This document shows, one piece after another, positions 1 through 6,712 of a stretch of 6,712 bases of DNA. A program made the translations under genes and the position numbers. The stretch is from the NCBI GenBank assembly GCA_947461015.1, contig CANHIR010000104.1, forward strand, positions 1 through 6,712. Direction: 5' to 3'. The DNA comes from Bacteroidota bacterium. Its GTDB lineage: Bacteria > Bacteroidota > Bacteroidia > Chitinophagales > Chitinophagaceae. The notes under the pieces were generated by a model, which had not been told where the DNA came from, searched no databases, and worked only from the letters and a program-made list of their open reading frames with translations. Position 1 is the stretch's first letter; every line of letters begins with the position of its first letter.

Positions 1-288
<288 letters not shown>

Positions 289-313
289 TGGTAGTATATG
301 TAAAGCTGGTGTA

Positions 314-646
314 TTAAACTCCTGCTTGTTCTACTAATTCGTCCATCATAATTCCATAATGGCTTTCATCATAAATACATGCTCCATTTTTGATTAATAA
401 TACTTGTGGGGATTCATGGTGTACTTGAAATTTTTCTGCTATTGCATTTGAGATAGATCTATAATTTAATAGGTCTAAATAATGAAAATCAACAGTTTCT
501 GGTGCTTCTGCACGTTCAAATCTAGAAAATGCCATATTGGATATACTACATGTAGTGCTATGTTTAAAAATCACCTGCGGCTTTGTAAATGAGGCTTCTT
601 GAATTAAATCTAGTTGTTCAATTGTATTTAAGTTGTGCCAGTTCAT
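314..646 (-). CDS. ytxJ: Bacillithiol system redox-active protein YtxJ (monothiol thioredoxin-fold)
   Basis: This 110-residue cytoplasmic protein matches the YtxJ (DUF2847) family at about its usual full length. The family has a thioredoxin-like fold and is associated with bacillithiol, where it is thought to act as a monothiol bacilliredoxin-like protein. Recognisable landmarks are IFKHSTTCSIS at residues 26-36, with the single active-site Cys33 where thioredoxin has CxxC. Further on are YLDLLNYRSISNAIAEKF at about 56-73, HHESPQ at 76-81 with the Pro at the thioredoxin cis-Pro position, and the C-terminal ESHYGI stretch. A second Cys (Cys90) lies in NGAC and is outside the active-site motif. 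Ser34 follows the Cys where other members have Pro. The ATG at 646-644 puts the family's conserved N-terminus in place. The gene is convergent with the thiolase and divergent from the exonuclease, so it is probably transcribed alone. The family match is strong; its biochemical role is inferred from the family. Confidence 0.9.
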   Translation of the reverse strand: MNWHNLNTIEQLDLIQEASFTKPQVIFKHSTTCSISNMAFSRFERAEAPETVDFHYLDLLNYRSISNAIAEKFQVHHESPQVLLIKNGACIYDESHYGIMMDELVEQAGV

Positions 647-674
647 ATCTGCAATTTTTAAAGTAAATGTTGAA

Positions 675-710
675 CAAAATTAGCCATTTTAAATGAATGA
701 ATTGGTCAAA
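675..710 (-). promoter_or_regulatory. Probable Bacteroidota-type promoter of ytxJ
   Basis: Read on the minus strand, 682-675 is TAATTTTG, a perfect match to the Bacteroidota -7 consensus TAnnTTTG. A TTTG at 710-707 could be the -33 box. The 24-nt spacer between them is several bases longer than the usual spacing, so the -33 assignment is weak. Transcription would begin near 668, giving a leader of about 20 nt before the ytxJ ATG. On the plus strand the two boxes appear as a CAAAATT direct repeat at 675-681 and 707-713, 32 bp apart. Confidence 0.5.
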
Positions 711-739
711 ATTGCATGAAAATAGTTAGCAATTATGGT

Positions 740-747
740 TAACTTTA
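740..747 (+). promoter_or_regulatory. Possible -7 box of the exonuclease gene
   Basis: TAACTTTA matches TAnnTTTG except for the final base and lies 16 bp before the exonuclease ATG at 764. No TTTG is seen at the expected -33 distance. If it is used, the leader would be under 12 nt. A perfect 12-bp palindrome AATAATATTATT (751-762) fills the space up to the start codon. Confidence 0.25.
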
Positions 748-763
748 TCGAATAATATTATTT

Positions 764-1531
764 ATGCCATTAATTTTAAATAGACCAATTTGTTTTATTG
801 ATTTAGAAACAACAGGGATCAATGTAAGCACAGATAGAATTGTTGAAATAGCAATTGTGAAAATAGGATTAGACGGAACCAAGCAAGTTAAGCGCAGATT
901 GGTGAATCCGGAGATGCCCATTCCTAAGGCGAGTTCCGATGTACATGGAATAAGTGATGAAATGGTGAAGGATGCGCCAACTTTTAAAATGCTTGCCAAC
1001 GAAATTAAGCAGTTTATGGAAGGTTCGGATATTGGTGGATACAATAGCAATCGTTTTGATGTTCCCATGTTAAATGAGGAATTTTTAAGAGCCGGTATTA
1101 GTGTAGATATTGAGCATAGAAAGTTATTGGATGTACAAAAAGTGTTTCACATGATGGAACAAAGAACTTTGAGTGCAGCTTATCAATTTTATTGTCATAA
1201 AACATTAGAAGACGCGCATACTGCGGAGGCGGATGCAACTGCAACATGGGAAATTTTGGAGGCACAAATTGACCGCTATCCCCAAATTGGCAATACCGTA
1301 GAATCTATCGTTAAATTCACAGGTGAAGACGAAATCATAGATTTTGCCCGTAGATTTATATTCGAAAATGGAATAGCAGTGTTCAATTTTGGAAAACACA
1401 AAGGGAAACCAGTAGTACAGGTTTTAAAAGAGGAACCGCAATATTACGATTGGATGATGAAAGGCGATTTTGCATTACATACTAAACAAAAATTAACAGA
1501 AATCTTAAATAAGTTTATATTAAATAAATAA
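764..1531 (+). CDS. DEDDh-family 3'-5' exonuclease (DnaQ-like) with ExoX-like C-terminal domain
   Basis: This 255-residue cytoplasmic protein is a DnaQ-fold nuclease that removes nucleotides from DNA 3' ends, using two metal ions. All DEDDh motifs are intact. Exo I is FIDLETTG at residues 11-18 (Asp13, Glu15). Exo II is NSNRFDVPML at 94-103 (Asp99). Exo III is HTAEAD at 152-157 (His152, Asp157). The HGISDEMV segment at 61-68 is also typical. After the nuclease domain (about 8-170) comes a small C-terminal module at about 205-235, with FNFGKHKGK and YYDWMMKGDF, resembling the exodeoxyribonuclease X C-terminal domain. That makes it a free-standing repair or end-processing exonuclease rather than the bare polymerase III epsilon subunit, although databases often label such proteins epsilon. 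The ATG at 764 is chosen because the first motif strand begins a few residues later. It is divergent from ytxJ and is followed after 61 bp by a glycosyltransferase. The exact DNA substrate is not evident. Confidence 0.9.
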   Translation: MPLILNRPICFIDLETTGINVSTDRIVEIAIVKIGLDGTKQVKRRLVNPEMPIPKASSDVHGISDEMVKDAPTFKMLANEIKQFMEGSDIGGYNSNRFDVPMLNEEFLRAGISVDIEHRKLLDVQKVFHMMEQRTLSAAYQFYCHKTLEDAHTAEADATATWEILEAQIDRYPQIGNTVESIVKFTGEDEIIDFARRFIFENGIAVFNFGKHKGKPVVQVLKEEPQYYDWMMKGDFALHTKQKLTEILNKFILNK

Positions 1532-1546
1532 TATATATAATTTATT

Positions 1547-1564
1547 AAGTACAATTTTGTACTT
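1547..1564. repeat. 18-bp palindrome between exonuclease and synthase genes
   Basis: AAGTACAATTTTGTACTT consists of the 8-base arms AAGTACAA and TTGTACTT around a 2-base TT centre. It lies 15 bp after the exonuclease stop and 28 bp before the GTG at 1593, and T1565-T1566 follow it. It could be a weak AU-rich hairpin terminator for the exonuclease or an operator for a dimeric regulator. It overlaps a possible -7 box, TACTTTTA (1560-1567), which misses the consensus by its last base. I cannot choose between these roles from the sequence. Confidence 0.5.
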
Positions 1565-1592
1565 TTAGTCTATTCAACCCCCCAACAATCAA

Positions 1593-2333
1593 GTGAATAA
1601 AATTGTTTTAATACCAACTTACAATGAAAAAGAGAATATAGCCTCAATTATTGATGCTGTTTTATCTTTTGAAAGTGGGTATCATATTTTAGTCATTGAT
1701 GATGGTTCTCCAGATGGTACCGCCCAGATTGTTAGAAATAAAGTACAAGATTATCCAGGGCGCATTTTTATTGAATGCAGGACGGGTAAATTGGGATTAG
1801 GTACAGCTTACATACATGGATTTAAGTGGGCTTTAGAAAATGGCTATGATTATATTATAGAAATGGATGCAGATTTTTCGCATAATCCTGCTGATTTGGA
1901 TCGTTTGGTCGCTGCTTGTGATGCCGGAGCCGATGTTGCAGTAGGAAGTAGATATGTAAAAGGGGGATCAACTGAAAATTGGCCCTTAGATCGTAAAATA
2001 TATTCACAGGGAGGTTCCGCATATACTAGAATTATTACAGGAATGCCTGTAAAGGATCCCACAGCAGGATTTGTTTGTTATAAGCGAAATGTACTCGGCG
2101 CAATTAATTTAGATCATATAAAATTTATTGGATACGCTTTTCAAATTGAAATGAAATTTTCAGCTTGGAAGTTGGGTTTTAAAATAAAAGAAGTTCCAAT
2201 TAAGTTTGTAGACCGTAAAATTGGTGTAAGTAAAATGTCCAAAGGCATTATTAAAGAAGCAATTTTAGGAGTTTTAAATATGCAATGGATGTTTATCACT
2301 GGAAGATTTATAAAACACATTAAGCGTGTCTAG
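1593..2333 (+). CDS. Polyprenol monophosphomannose synthase-like GT2 glycosyltransferase (Dpm1-like, soluble)
   Basis: This 246-residue GT-A fold enzyme resembles dolichol/polyprenol-phosphate mannose synthases, which move mannose from GDP-mannose to a polyprenyl phosphate at the cytoplasmic membrane face. The N-terminal nucleotide-binding motif PTYNEKEN is at residues 8-15, and DDGSPDGT with the paired Asp36-Asp37 is at 36-43. The metal-binding DAD in EMDADFSHNP is at 92-94. GSRYVKGG at 118-125, DPTAGF at 155-160 and the basic DRKIGVSKM at about 207-215 complete the family pattern. The protein stops soon after the GT domain, with no C-terminal membrane helices or GtrA domain, so it is the soluble single-domain type. 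The start is GTG at 1593, the only position that leaves the first beta strand directly at the N-terminus. The stop overlaps the next gene's GTG by 8 bp, implying translational coupling. The exact sugar donor is not proven; other polyprenyl-phosphate hexose synthases look alike. Confidence 0.87.
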   Translation: MNKIVLIPTYNEKENIASIIDAVLSFESGYHILVIDDGSPDGTAQIVRNKVQDYPGRIFIECRTGKLGLGTAYIHGFKWALENGYDYIIEMDADFSHNPADLDRLVAACDAGADVAVGSRYVKGGSTENWPLDRKIYSQGGSAYTRIITGMPVKDPTAGFVCYKRNVLGAINLDHIKFIGYAFQIEMKFSAWKLGFKIKEVPIKFVDRKIGVSKMSKGIIKEAILGVLNMQWMFITGRFIKHIKRV

Positions 2334-3204
2334 TTTTAAGAAATCATTATCACAACTTCATTTATTTGTTTTTCTTGCCGGTTTAACTGGGCCTATTGGA
2401 AATTTAATCCAATTGAATGGATTGCATCTTGTAATGTATAGAATGGGAATTACTTCCTTGGTTACTTTAATAATGTACTCTTTTGTCAAGCATAGCATTC
2501 GTATTGGAAATAAAACAAAATGGCAAATTATTGGTGTTGGAGTGCTTATTTCAATTCATTGGGTATTATTTTATACAAGTATTAAACTATCAAACGTATC
2601 TATTGGATTGGTTTGTTTGTCAAGCGTAGCGCTATTTACTTTAATATTAGATCCTATTTTTTCAAAAAATAAAATTAAAGGGCAGGATTTAATAATTGCA
2701 TTAATTAGCTTAATTGGTATTTTATTTATTTTTCAGTTTGATATACAATATAGAACAGGTATTATTGTAGGGTTAATCTCGTCCTTTATTGCAGCATTAT
2801 TCACACAATTTAATAAAAGATTAACGGTCAACATCCCGCCTCAAACAATACAAACATTTCAAATGCTAGGTGGATTTGTGTTTTTGACAATTGTTGTTTT
2901 AATTACCAGCTATTATTCAAAAGTGAAAATTCCTATACCTACAAATACAGATTGGTTTTGGTTGGTCATTTTAGCCTTGGCTTGTACGGTGTGGTCAAAT
3001 TATTTAATGTTATCTTCCTTAAAGAACATTAGTCCTTTCACCATGAATGTAACCTTAAACCTAGAGCCAGTTTATGGAATTTTAATATCATTTTTGGTAT
3101 TCCAAGAGCACAAACAATTGGGTAATAGTTTTTATTTTGGCTTTTTTTTAATTGCCATTTCAGTACTTATACAAACCTATCGAGTTGTTAAAACTCCCAA
3201 ATAA
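2326..3204 (+). CDS. EamA/DMT-superfamily inner-membrane transporter
   Basis: This 292-residue protein has the size and two-repeat layout of EamA (drug/metabolite transporter superfamily) permeases. About ten hydrophobic helices can be counted, near residues 9-27, 33-53, 66-84, 92-112, 121-138, 144-163, 178-198, 210-229, 236-257 and 268-285. The second repeat carries the hallmark LNLEPVYGILISFLVFQE at 244-261, with the equivalent stretch SSVALFTLILDPIF at 99-112 in the first. Members export metabolites, amino acids or sugars; this substrate cannot be read from the sequence. The GTG at 2326 lies inside the last codons of the preceding synthase gene (8-bp overlap), so translation is probably coupled and the two share a transcript. 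A later start would cut into the first helix. The 3' end overlaps the convergent TonB receptor gene by 17 bp. Confidence 0.9.
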   Translation: MSSFKKSLSQLHLFVFLAGLTGPIGNLIQLNGLHLVMYRMGITSLVTLIMYSFVKHSIRIGNKTKWQIIGVGVLISIHWVLFYTSIKLSNVSIGLVCLSSVALFTLILDPIFSKNKIKGQDLIIALISLIGILFIFQFDIQYRTGIIVGLISSFIAALFTQFNKRLTVNIPPQTIQTFQMLGGFVFLTIVVLITSYYSKVKIPIPTNTDWFWLVILALACTVWSNYLMLSSLKNISPFTMNVTLNLEPVYGILISFLVFQEHKQLGNSFYFGFFLIAISVLIQTYRVVKTPK

Positions 3205-5638
3205 ATCCAAAAGTTGGCGTAACGAAAACTTGATTACTATTGGTTAAACTTGGTTTTGCATTCGATCCATTTTTCTGAATTGGTTTTCCATCGGTGGTTT
3301 TGAAACTTCCATCTGGATTAGCCTCAAAAGTATACACATCAGGAGAGACACTTTTGCTTCCATACCAGTTGGTGATATCCAAGAAAAAATCAAAGGTGGT
3401 TTTTTTATAGTTGTATTTTTTATCAATTCTTAAATCACTAGAATGATAATTAGGAAGACGCAATGTGTTTATTTTGCTGTAATCTAATACGCCCAAGCCT
3501 TGTGATATGAAATTAATTTTACTTGCTTCCATATTGTAAGGAGTGTAAGGGGTACCACCTTGGAACCTATATTTAAGACCAAGTTCCCAATTCTTATTAA
3601 ATTTATATCCCCCCGTTAAACTTAGTACATGAATATTTTCCCATGAACTTTTAATGAATTCTCCTTTTATATTGGTGTAGGAACTTCTAAAGAAACTATA
3701 ACTTGCCACTCCAAAAAAACGGTCTGTTAATTTTTGTTGCGCGAAAAGTTCATATCCATAACTTCTTCCTTGCCCATTGCTAACAATAGGTTCGTTTCCA
3801 AGAATATTAAAATCGGCACCCAAATTGGAAAGACTCAATCCTTTTTGTATGCTAATTGGCACATTGAAATATTTTTTATAGAAAACTTCTGCAGTGAATC
3901 GAGTTGCTTCACTAGGTAAATATTCAATACCAGCAACATAGTGATTGGCGCCAATATATTCTGCTTCTTTATTTACATAATTGCCATTTAAGTCTTTAAA
4001 TCCTAAAGCAGTATTGGGTGCAACTTTATAGTATCTGCCAACCGAAGCATTTACATTAATTTTATCTGTTAATACATAACTTAAACCCACTCTAGGAGAA
4101 AGGCGATGGTAAAATTCTCTACCTGCGGTATTAAATCCATTTCCGTCAGTACGGATCCCTGCACTAATACCTAGTCGATTGTTAAATGCTCTTTTTCCCA
4201 TTTGAAAAAAGGCACCATATTTTCTATAATTTAGATTTGTTGCATATTTATAAAAATTAGGCGCAGGTAAATAAAAAGGGTATAAGGCGCTATCTATATA
4301 AGGTTTAGGTAAAATTTGAAAAGTAGCGTTGTCGTATTCAATAGATTGTAAATTGGCACCAGTAGTCCATTTAATGCCCAAAAAACTCTTCGTAATATCA
4401 AAACGTATGGTATTAGAAATATCATTCGAAGTATAATCCAAGGTTTTTTCTCCTTTAATGGGATTTAAATTGTCTTCATATTTTTCATTAACATTGTTCA
4501 AATGCGAACGACTAATACTTAAGTTCCAATATCCTTTGTTAACTAATTTTTTTAAGGAAGCCCCAACTGTATAACTCCATTGATTAATAGTAGGCGCAAT
4601 ATTTAATGCATATCTTTTTTCAGGGGTTGAATTTTGTGGAGCTACATAATAAAATTTATCAATCGCACCTACACCCAATAAAGTTAAAGTTGTTTTGCTG
4701 TCTATTTGGTGTGAGACCTTGTATTGAAAGTCCCAATAATTGGGTCTTATTGGTAAATCTAATACATGAAATAAGAATTGTAAATAACTACGTCTTGCAG
4801 ATAGTAAAAATGTTGTCTTACCACTTTTTGATAATGGCCCTTCTAGTGTACTCGCAACCTCGGTAGCCCCTAATCGGAAATTGCCTTGTACTTTTTCACT
4901 GTTTCCTTTTTTTTGCTTGAACTCAAATACCGATGAGAGGGCATTGTCGTATTTTGCATCAAAAGCGGAGGAGGATAGTTTCACTTCATCAATAAAGGAG
5001 ACATTCAAAATTCCTTGAGGACCTCCAGCACTTCCTTGTGTGCTAAAGTGATTAATTACTGGAATTTCTATCCCATCTAAATAAAATACATTCTCATTGG
5101 GAGCTCCACCTCTTACAATAATATCATTTCTAAATCCAGCACCTGTGGTGGCAGAACCTGTAACGCCTGGTAGGGTTTGAACAACTTTAGAAATATCAAA
5201 ATTACTACCAGGGCTCGATTTAATTTCTTCCGCTGTCAATTTTTGAATACTCAATGGAGTTTCCAACGTAGCTGCACGAACCGATTTTTTCACATTACCA
5301 ACGATGACTTCTTTTAAGGTAGTTTCTGAAGGTAGTAATTCGGCTGTAATATAACTTGCATTTCCAGAACTTACAATCACATTGTACAAGTGATAAGGGA
5401 TACTTCCTACATAATTAATAACAATATGGTATTGACCAGTAGGGATACCTTTAAAGCTAAATTTTCCGATGCTATCACTAATTGTACTATAGGATGTATT
5501 TACAATATTAACACTAGCTCCTTGTAATGGTTTTTGCGTGTTTTTGTCAAGCACCTCACCCGCTAAATTCCCTTTTGTTTGTGCATGTGCAAAAAAAGGC
5601 ATGATCAGAAACATACCTATGATGTAAATTATCCTCAT
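3188..5638 (-). CDS. TonB-dependent outer-membrane receptor with carboxypeptidase-regulatory-like N-terminal domain
   Basis: This 816-residue outer-membrane active transporter takes up a large or scarce substrate using TonB-ExbBD energy. A signal peptide occupies residues 1-19 (hydrophobic core, AHA/Q cleavage). A carboxypeptidase-D regulatory-like beta-sandwich follows at about 23-104, including AGEVLDKNTQKPLQGASV and DSIGKFSFKGIPTG. The segment LKEVIV at 108-113 resembles the TonB box of Bacteroidota receptors. The plug spans roughly 122-243, with DIIVRGG at 172-178 and YLDGIEIP at 186-193. The beta barrel fills about 245-816 and ends in Phe816 (FIWEF), the usual terminal aromatic assembly signal. 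The length is ordinary and the reading frame unbroken. No SusD-like lipoprotein gene adjoins it, so it is not a standard SusCD pair. Substrate candidates (peptide, siderophore, cobalamin or glycan) cannot be separated. It is divergent from a secreted S9 peptidase and convergent with the EamA gene. The ATG at 5638-5636 is fixed by the signal peptide. Confidence 0.94.
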   Translation of the reverse strand: MRIIYIIGMFLIMPFFAHAQTKGNLAGEVLDKNTQKPLQGASVNIVNTSYSTISDSIGKFSFKGIPTGQYHIVINYVGSIPYHLYNVIVSSGNASYITAELLPSETTLKEVIVGNVKKSVRAATLETPLSIQKLTAEEIKSSPGSNFDISKVVQTLPGVTGSATTGAGFRNDIIVRGGAPNENVFYLDGIEIPVINHFSTQGSAGGPQGILNVSFIDEVKLSSSAFDAKYDNALSSVFEFKQKKGNSEKVQGNFRLGATEVASTLEGPLSKSGKTTFLLSARRSYLQFLFHVLDLPIRPNYWDFQYKVSHQIDSKTTLTLLGVGAIDKFYYVAPQNSTPEKRYALNIAPTINQWSYTVGASLKKLVNKGYWNLSISRSHLNNVNEKYEDNLNPIKGEKTLDYTSNDISNTIRFDITKSFLGIKWTTGANLQSIEYDNATFQILPKPYIDSALYPFYLPAPNFYKYATNLNYRKYGAFFQMGKRAFNNRLGISAGIRTDGNGFNTAGREFYHRLSPRVGLSYVLTDKINVNASVGRYYKVAPNTALGFKDLNGNYVNKEAEYIGANHYVAGIEYLPSEATRFTAEVFYKKYFNVPISIQKGLSLSNLGADFNILGNEPIVSNGQGRSYGYELFAQQKLTDRFFGVASYSFFRSSYTNIKGEFIKSSWENIHVLSLTGGYKFNKNWELGLKYRFQGGTPYTPYNMEASKINFISQGLGVLDYSKINTLRLPNYHSSDLRIDKKYNYKKTTFDFFLDITNWYGSKSVSPDVYTFEANPDGSFKTTDGKPIQKNGSNAKPSLTNSNQVFVTPTFGFIWEF

Positions 5639-5667
5639 AAAAACAACAAATTTTATATATTACAGAA

Positions 5668-5675
5668 CAAAAATA
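5668..5675 (-). promoter_or_regulatory. -7 box of the TonB receptor promoter
   Basis: On the minus strand this reads TATTTTTG, a perfect match to the Bacteroidota TAnnTTTG box, about 30 bp upstream of the receptor ATG. Transcription would start near 5661, giving a leader of about 22 nt. No good TTTG lies at the normal -33 spacing; the nearest TTG-containing stretch is about 26 nt away. The whole 5639-5714 spacer is strongly AT-rich and also has to hold the promoter of the divergent peptidase gene, for which I see no convincing box. Confidence 0.5.
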
Positions 5676-5714
5676 CAATTAAAAAGTTTAGTAATTATTA
5701 ACAATATATTTAAT

Positions 5715-6712
5715 ATGAAAAAAATACTTAGTTTTATCGCCATTTTCTATTCATTAAGTTCATTTGGACAGAAAAAAGTGTTGGATCATACTGTTTATGA
5801 TAATTGGCAAAGTATAAGAGAAGTGGTTTATCAACCACAGGGTCAATTTTTAACATATGTGATTACACCACAGGAAGGCGATGCGGTTTTGGTGATTCAC
5901 AATACAGTAAATAAAGTAGATATTAAAATTCAACGTGGTGCGCAGGCAGTTTTTACAGAAGATGGTCGTTTTTTAATTGCAAAAATAAAACCACTTTTTC
6001 AAGAAACTAGAAAGGCAAAAATTGATAAAAAGAAACCAGATGAAATGCCAAAGGATAGTTTATTGGTTGTTAATTTATCTACAGGGAACATTGAACGTAT
6101 TGCTTCCATTAAGTCATTCCAATTGCCTATTAAGGGGAATGACCAATTATTGTATTTAAAAGATAAAAAAGGGGATATCAATAAAGATGGGAGTGATTTG
6201 GTTTGGATGGACTTGAATTCAAAAGTTTCAAAAACATTTAGCAACATTTCACAATATCAAATACATCCAAAAGGTTTGGGGGTTGCTATGTATCAAGTGA
6301 AAACCAAAACAAATAATAGTAAAATATTATTAGCCAATTTAGTAGATAGTTTACCAAAAGTTATTAGTGCTAATTTTTATTCAGCAACTGGTTTAAGCTG
6401 GGATGAAAATGGGAAAAGCCTTGCTTATTTAATTGAAAGAGATAGTGCTGATAAAGCACTTCAAAAAAACTATGATTTGGTAATGTACCAAGCTGGGTAT
6501 GATTCCTCAAAATTGATTGTATCAAGGACAAATACATCACTTCCTTTAAAATATACCATTGGAGGCGATAAGAAATTAAAGTTTAGTAAATCGGGAAATA
6601 TATTAGAGTTTGGAATACAACCCATACTTCCCATAAAAGATACTAGTTTGCCTGAATTTGAGCGTGCAGGTTTAGATATATGGCATTATAATGACCCTGC
6701 TTTACAAACTGT
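5715..6712 (+). CDS. S9-family (prolyl oligopeptidase-like) secreted serine peptidase, N-terminal part, 3' end outside window
   Basis: An open frame runs from the ATG at 5715 to the window end, giving 332 complete codons and no stop. The protein begins with a signal peptide, MKKILSFIAIFYSLSSFGQ, with likely cleavage before Gln19, so it acts in the periplasm or beyond. The mature start VLDHTVYDNWQSI at 22-34, TPQEGDAVLV at 51-60, the charged KPLFQETRKAKIDKKKPDE at 92-110 and MPKDSLLVVNLSTG at 111-124 match the long (roughly 900-residue) Bacteroidota S9 peptidases. Later segments such as GLSWDENGKSLAYL at 226-239 look like blades of the N-terminal beta-propeller, and DIWHYNDPALQT at 321-332 is another family landmark. 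The alpha/beta hydrolase domain with the Ser-Asp-His triad would lie downstream, so activity cannot be checked here. The family cleaves peptides, often after Pro or small residues. The gene is divergent from the TonB receptor with a 76-bp spacer. Confidence 0.85.
   Translation, partial: MKKILSFIAIFYSLSSFGQKKVLDHTVYDNWQSIREVVYQPQGQFLTYVITPQEGDAVLVIHNTVNKVDIKIQRGAQAVFTEDGRFLIAKIKPLFQETRKAKIDKKKPDEMPKDSLLVVNLSTGNIERIASIKSFQLPIKGNDQLLYLKDKKGDINKDGSDLVWMDLNSKVSKTFSNISQYQIHPKGLGVAMYQVKTKTNNSKILLANLVDSLPKVISANFYSATGLSWDENGKSLAYLIERDSADKALQKNYDLVMYQAGYDSSKLIVSRTNTSLPLKYTIGGDKKLKFSKSGNILEFGIQPILPIKDTSLPEFERAGLDIWHYNDPALQT

Noticed and set aside
289..313. A shared terminator between the convergent thiolase and ytxJ
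   Set aside because: The 25-bp gap shows no inverted repeat or T run that would support a hairpin terminator.
745..1068. A 107-codon minus-strand open frame opposite the exonuclease
   Set aside because: It lies wholly over a well-supported exonuclease with intact catalytic motifs and has no recognisable domain of its own. It is an antisense shadow, as are the minus-strand frames at 1205-1399 and 1850-2062.
4606..4866. An 86-codon plus-strand open frame inside the TonB receptor gene
   Set aside because: It is antisense to the continuous beta-barrel coding sequence and has a composition typical of a shadow. The same goes for the frames at 3734-3919 (plus) and 3244-3426 (minus, another frame).
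5705..5712. TATATTTA as a -7 box for the S9 peptidase
   Set aside because: It resembles TAnnTTTG, but it sits only two bases before the ATG, which leaves no room for a transcription start and leader.
5999..6247. An 82-codon minus-strand open frame in the peptidase region
   Set aside because: It lies opposite the S9 peptidase, whose frame is open from 5715 to the window end with a signal peptide and family motifs.

Overview
The window is an AT-rich stretch of bacterial chromosome, densely packed and apparently without mobile elements. It most likely comes from the Bacteroidota, plausibly a Chitinophagaceae-type member. Three things point there: an 816-residue TonB-dependent receptor with an N-terminal carboxypeptidase-regulatory-like domain, exported proteins cut just before Gln (AHA/Q and SFG/Q), and -7 boxes of the Bacteroidota form TAnnTTTG with no strong Shine-Dalgarno sequences. 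The family-level placement is inference.

Layout, left to right. At 1-288 (+) is the C-terminal end of a thiolase whose start lies outside the window. Convergent to it, at 314-646 (-), is ytxJ, a small thioredoxin-fold protein linked to bacillithiol redox chemistry. A 117-bp divergent promoter region (647-763) separates ytxJ from a DEDDh 3'-5' exonuclease with an ExoX-like C-terminal module (764-1531, +). After a 61-bp gap holding an 18-bp near-perfect palindrome come two overlapping genes, both with GTG starts. These are a soluble polyprenol-phosphate-mannose synthase-like GT2 enzyme (1593-2333) and a ten-helix EamA/DMT transporter (2326-3204). The transporter runs tail to tail, with a 17-bp overlap, into the TonB-dependent receptor (3188-5638, -). 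Across a 76-bp divergent spacer, an S9-family (prolyl oligopeptidase-like) secreted peptidase starts at 5715 (+) and leaves the window before its catalytic domain.

How the genes may work together. Most are single housekeeping or envelope genes without an evident shared pathway. Two pairings are worth noting. The synthase and transporter overlap by 8 bp and are probably translationally coupled, so the transporter could handle a lipid-linked or related sugar product. The receptor and the exported peptidase are divergently arranged and both act in the envelope, so they could share regulation or a peptide-uptake role. Both pairings are inferences from gene order.

I found no RNA gene, CRISPR array, insertion sequence, prophage piece or defence module. 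I do not see a clear undescribed system; the most testable lead is the coupled synthase-transporter pair.
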